Part shown: positions 3,873 to 6,639 of the stretch, piece after piece
Layout: each line of letters begins with the position of its first letter
How positions within the stretch are numbered: the first letter of the stretch is position 1
Source of the DNA: Patulibacter sp.
GTDB taxonomy: Bacteria; Actinomycetota; Thermoleophilia; Solirubrobacterales; Solirubrobacteraceae
Length of the DNA stretch: 6,639 nucleotides
NCBI GenBank assembly: GCA_031119595.1
Contig: JAVHXX010000252.1
Coordinates: 1 to 6,639, forward strand
Direction: 5' to 3'
The notes under the pieces: model-generated
Told to the model about the DNA's origin: nothing
The model's database searches: none
Seen by the model: the letters and a program-made list of their open reading frames with translations, nothing else
Position numbers and translations under genes: made by a program

Positions 3873-6639
3873 ATGCGTCCCCTCGGCTCCACCCTGCGCC
3901 ACGCGCTGCGTGCGCTCGTCCTTGCGCTGTTCGCGGTCGTCGTGCTCACGGCGCTCCCCGGCGCGGCGCTCGCCCACGACGACACCCCGGTCGTCGAGGA
4001 GCCGGTGATCCCCGGGATCGACTGGGCGACCGACTTCCAGATCGCGCCGAACGGCGACGTGTACGTGGCCCAGCAGGGCGGCACGATCTTCCGGTACCGG
4101 CGCGTCGCCGACTCCACCGTCGCGCACCCGCGCTACGACCTGGATCCGCAGACGATCTGGTCGTTCGACGTGACCGAGGAGAGCGACCGCGGGCTCGTGG
4201 GCATCTCCCTCGACGGGCAGTGGGCCGCCGGCCAGCACTACCTCTACGCGCTCATCACCCGCGGCTCCACGCACTACGTCGAGGACGCCCCGAACGGCAA
4301 CCCGAACGGCCTCCGCCGGACCGGTGCGCTCGTGCGGATCAAGATCCCAGACACCGGGCTGCCGGCCGCGGCGGACGTGACCACGATCCTCGGCAAGGAC
4401 GCCCCCGCGGACCCGAACTCCTCGTGCAAGCCGTACACGCTCGGTCAGGCTGCCGCGAGCGGCGAGACCGACGCCGCTCCGAACGGCGTGAAGGTGCAGT
4501 ACCCGAGGAACGTCGACGGCTCGCCGGGCACGAGCGGGTCGAAGGTCCCCGACTTCAAGGAGTCGAACATCTACCCGGACGGCGATCTCTCCACCCGCGC
4601 GGACGGTGCCTACGACTGCCTGCCGTCCGACGAGAGCACCCACGGGCTCGGCACGGTCGCCTCGGCCCCGGACGGCTCCCTCTACCTGTCGATCGGCGAC
4701 GCCAGCCCCTACCTCTACCCGTCGATCGGCTCCTTGCGGGCGTTCAACCTCGAGAGCTACGCCGGCAAGGTGCTGCACGTCGACCGCAGCGGCCACGGCC
4801 TCGCGAGCCATCCGTTCTGCCCGACCGAGACCGACCTCACGCGGGTCTGCACGAAGATCTGGGCGATCGGCATCCGCAACGGCTTCCGGTTCTCGTTGCT
4901 CCCCGCGGACTCGAAGTCCGGCGGGCAGCCGGTGCTCTCGCTCGGGGACGTCGGCAACGGCGCGATGGAATCGCTGTCGATCGTGCATCCGGGCGACGAC
5001 CTCGGTTGGCCCTGCTGGGAGGGCGACCGCTGGAACGTCGAGTTCGCGGACCCGAGCTCGCCGAGCGCGCTCGCGAGCGCATGGGGTGGCCCGGCGCTCA
5101 AACCGACCGGTCCCGGGCACACCACGTGCGAGAACCTCACGGCGCCCGGGTCGCTCGCCGCCGGCAACCCGAAGCCGCGCTCCGACATCAGCCCGCCGAG
5201 CCTCGAGTACCTCCATGAGCAGCGCGACCCCGCGGACCAGTCCGGGTATCCCGGCGCTGCGATCGTCGGCGGCCCGTACCTGCACGCCGTGGCCGGGTCG
5301 GACCCGGCCGTCGCCCTCCCCGCGGCGTGGAACGGCTCGCTGGTCTTCGGGGACTACGTGCGCGGGTGGATCTACCGGATCTCGCCGGATCCGAACGACC
5401 CGAACGACACCCAGAACGACGGCGGCCTGCTGTGGCCCGCCGACCAGGGCCGCGGCCCCCAGGTGCGCACCGACTACACCGGCAGCCACGTCCCGGACCC
5501 GATCCTCGACCGCATCGCCGAGCCGCCGCCGGTCGGCGACAACGGGCTCCCATCGACCTTCTACCGCCTGACCACGCGCGAAGGGCCGGACGGCACCCTC
5601 TGGTACATGGGCTTCGGCAACGGCTCGACGGGCGCCGGGCTCTACCGCCTCCGCACGCCCGCCACGCACCCCGCGCAGATCGAGTCCGCGACGGGCGCCT
5701 GCGACGGCAGCAACAGCGCGATCACCCTGACCGCCGCGGACGCCGGCCCGGACGCCACGTACCGCTGGGACATCGACGGCGACGGCGAGCCGGACCCCGG
5801 CCGGACGACCCGCAGCATCACCGTGCCGTACTCCGACATCGCGGCGCTCGGCTGGGGCGCGCACTTCGCGCGCGTCGAGGTCACGGTCGGGGGAGAGACG
5901 TCGATCGCCGCCCGGTACGTCTGCGCCGGCCCGACGCCGAAGGTCTCGATCACGGATCCGAAGGACGGCGCGTCCGTCGTGCTCGGTCAACCGGTGGTCA
6001 TCACGGCGACCCGTCCGGCCGGTGACGCGGCAGCGACCGGCATCCCCGACGCCGACCTGCACTGGCATGCCACCACCGTCCACGGCAGCTCGCACGAGCA
6101 CCTCCTGACCGACCAGGCCGCCGGCACCTTCACGACGGTCAACGGGCAACGGCAGACCCAGCTGACGCTCACGCCGGACGCGGGCCACGAACTCGGGTCG
6201 TACACGCTCGTGCGCATCTACGCGCCCCAAGCCGACGGCAACACCACGGGCCAGTCGATCCGGCTCTACCCGAAGCCCGTCTCCGTGACGCTCGCCTCGT
6301 CGCCGGCCGGTGCCACGATCTCGATGTCCCGAGACGTGACGCCATCGGTCGCGAGCCCGGCTCCGGCCTCGTTCCAGGCCGCCGCCGGCTACGTGACGAG
6401 CATCTCCGCCGGGGCCGACTTCACCGACGCTTCCGGCCGCCACTGGCTGTTCGACCACTGGAGCGACGGCTCGAAGGACCGTGTGCGCGGATGGCGCGTG
6501 CCGGCCGACGGTGGCACGGCGCCGACGGCGGTGTACGTCGCCGATCCGAACCAACCGCCGCCGACGCCGACTCCCACCCCGACCCCGGGTCCCACGCCGA
6601 CACCCACACCGACGCCGATCGTCACGCCGACCCCCACAC
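3873..6639 (+). CDS. Secreted PQQ-dependent glucose/sorbosone dehydrogenase-like protein, 3' end cut off
   Basis: An uninterrupted frame of 922 codons runs off the right edge, so the C-terminus is missing. Residues 1-34 are a Sec signal peptide ending in ALA. Residues ~46-593 form a six-bladed propeller of the glucose/sorbosone dehydrogenase family, which binds pyrroloquinoline quinone and oxidises sugars or alcohols outside the cytoplasm. Hallmarks are APNGDVYVAQQGG, RGLVGIS, HGLGTVASAPDGSLYLSIGD (His257 aligns with the catalytic His), YAGKVLHVDRSG, IRNGFRFS (Arg335-Arg339), GDVG, GWPCWEG (from ~378) and GSLVFGDYVRGWIYRIS. Usual RNPFRF is RNGFRF here, and GDVGW..EE is GDVGNGAME, so cofactor or substrate binding may differ. 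Next come a PKD-like domain with a DIDGDGEPD calcium-loop-like stretch (633-641), an Ig-like domain (~685-800) with a His cluster (730-743), and a FDHWSDG domain (860-866). From residue 895 a Pro-Thr linker leads to an unseen C-terminal part. No ribosome binding site precedes ATG 3873. Confidence 0.88.
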   Translation, partial: MRPLGSTLRHALRALVLALFAVVVLTALPGAALAHDDTPVVEEPVIPGIDWATDFQIAPNGDVYVAQQGGTIFRYRRVADSTVAHPRYDLDPQTIWSFDVTEESDRGLVGISLDGQWAAGQHYLYALITRGSTHYVEDAPNGNPNGLRRTGALVRIKIPDTGLPAAADVTTILGKDAPADPNSSCKPYTLGQAAASGETDAAPNGVKVQYPRNVDGSPGTSGSKVPDFKESNIYPDGDLSTRADGAYDCLPSDESTHGLGTVASAPDGSLYLSIGDASPYLYPSIGSLRAFNLESYAGKVLHVDRSGHGLASHPFCPTETDLTRVCTKIWAIGIRNGFRFSLLPADSKSGGQPVLSLGDVGNGAMESLSIVHPGDDLGWPCWEGDRWNVEFADPSSPSALASAWGGPALKPTGPGHTTCENLTAPGSLAAGNPKPRSDISPPSLEYLHEQRDPADQSGYPGAAIVGGPYLHAVAGSDPAVALPAAWNGSLVFGDYVRGWIYRISPDPNDPNDTQNDGGLLWPADQGRGPQVRTDYTGSHVPDPILDRIAEPPPVGDNGLPSTFYRLTTREGPDGTLWYMGFGNGSTGAGLYRLRTPATHPAQIESATGACDGSNSAITLTAADAGPDATYRWDIDGDGEPDPGRTTRSITVPYSDIAALGWGAHFARVEVTVGGETSIAARYVCAGPTPKVSITDPKDGASVVLGQPVVITATRPAGDAAATGIPDADLHWHATTVHGSSHEHLLTDQAAGTFTTVNGQRQTQLTLTPDAGHELGSYTLVRIYAPQADGNTTGQSIRLYPKPVSVTLASSPAGATISMSRDVTPSVASPAPASFQAAAGYVTSISAGADFTDASGRHWLFDHWSDGSKDRVRGWRVPADGGTAPTAVYVADPNQPPPTPTPTPTPGPTPTPTPTPIVTPTPT
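6555..6639 (+). repeat. Pro-Thr repeat tract in the dehydrogenase-like gene
   Basis: From residue 895 to the window edge the protein is almost only alternating Pro and Thr, with one Gly and an Ile-Val interruption. The DNA is a low-complexity run of CCN and ACN codons. Such linkers in secreted actinobacterial proteins usually separate domains or span the cell wall. Their synonymous codons vary, so this is selected protein composition and not a recent DNA duplication. Confidence 0.85.

Noticed and set aside
2441..4117. 558-codon - strand frame spanning the phosphomutase-like gene and both its flanks
   Set aside because: It crosses a terminator and two promoters, and its translation is Arg/Gly-rich without recognisable domains.
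3837..6554. 905-codon open frame on the - strand opposite the dehydrogenase gene
   Set aside because: Long antisense frames are common in DNA this GC-rich. The product is low-complexity Arg/Val/Gly-rich with no family match, while the + strand frame has clear family motifs.
6555..6639. Tandem DNA repeat or CRISPR-like array at the right edge
   Set aside because: The periodicity comes from alternating Pro and Thr codons with varied synonymous choices; there are no constant repeats with unique spacers.

Overview
The window is very GC-rich, and its coding strands strongly prefer G or C in the third codon position. It also carries actinobacterial-style secreted proteins and TAnnnT-type -10 elements. 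Together these suggest a high-GC actinobacterium. A Thermoleophilia-like lineage (Solirubrobacter/Patulibacter type) is my guess from general appearance only. I see no tRNA, rRNA, CRISPR array, transposase or phage gene.

Layout, left to right. (1) About 170 bases of comparatively AT-rich intergenic DNA contain a perfect 18-bp palindrome. (2) A secreted YncE-type beta-propeller protein lies on the + strand (172-1350). (3) A 357-base convergent intergenic region is packed with inverted repeats: two strong hairpins after the propeller gene, a small hairpin, a 9-bp-arm inverted repeat, and the terminator of the next gene. (4) msrA, methionine-S-sulfoxide reductase, lies on the - strand (2370-1708). 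(5) A divergent intergenic region follows, with a good ribosome binding site for msrA and a promoter for the next gene. (6) A + strand gene (2564-3697) looks like a degenerate member of the archaeal-type cofactor-independent phosphoglycerate mutase (ApgM) / alkaline phosphatase superfamily, with nearly all metal-binding residues replaced. (7) A short intergenic region holds a terminator and a promoter that nearly abuts the next start codon. (8) A large secreted PQQ-dependent glucose/sorbosone dehydrogenase-like protein (3873 to beyond the right edge) carries PKD-like and Ig-like C-terminal domains and a Pro-Thr linker.

Each gene appears to be its own transcription unit, separated by hairpins and promoters, so the window is not an operon. 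Two of the four products are exported beta-propeller proteins. MsrA is a cytoplasmic repair enzyme. The role of the phosphomutase-like protein is unknown. I see no evidence for a defence or mobile system. The most unusual item is the intact gene for a probable pseudoenzyme of the ApgM family.
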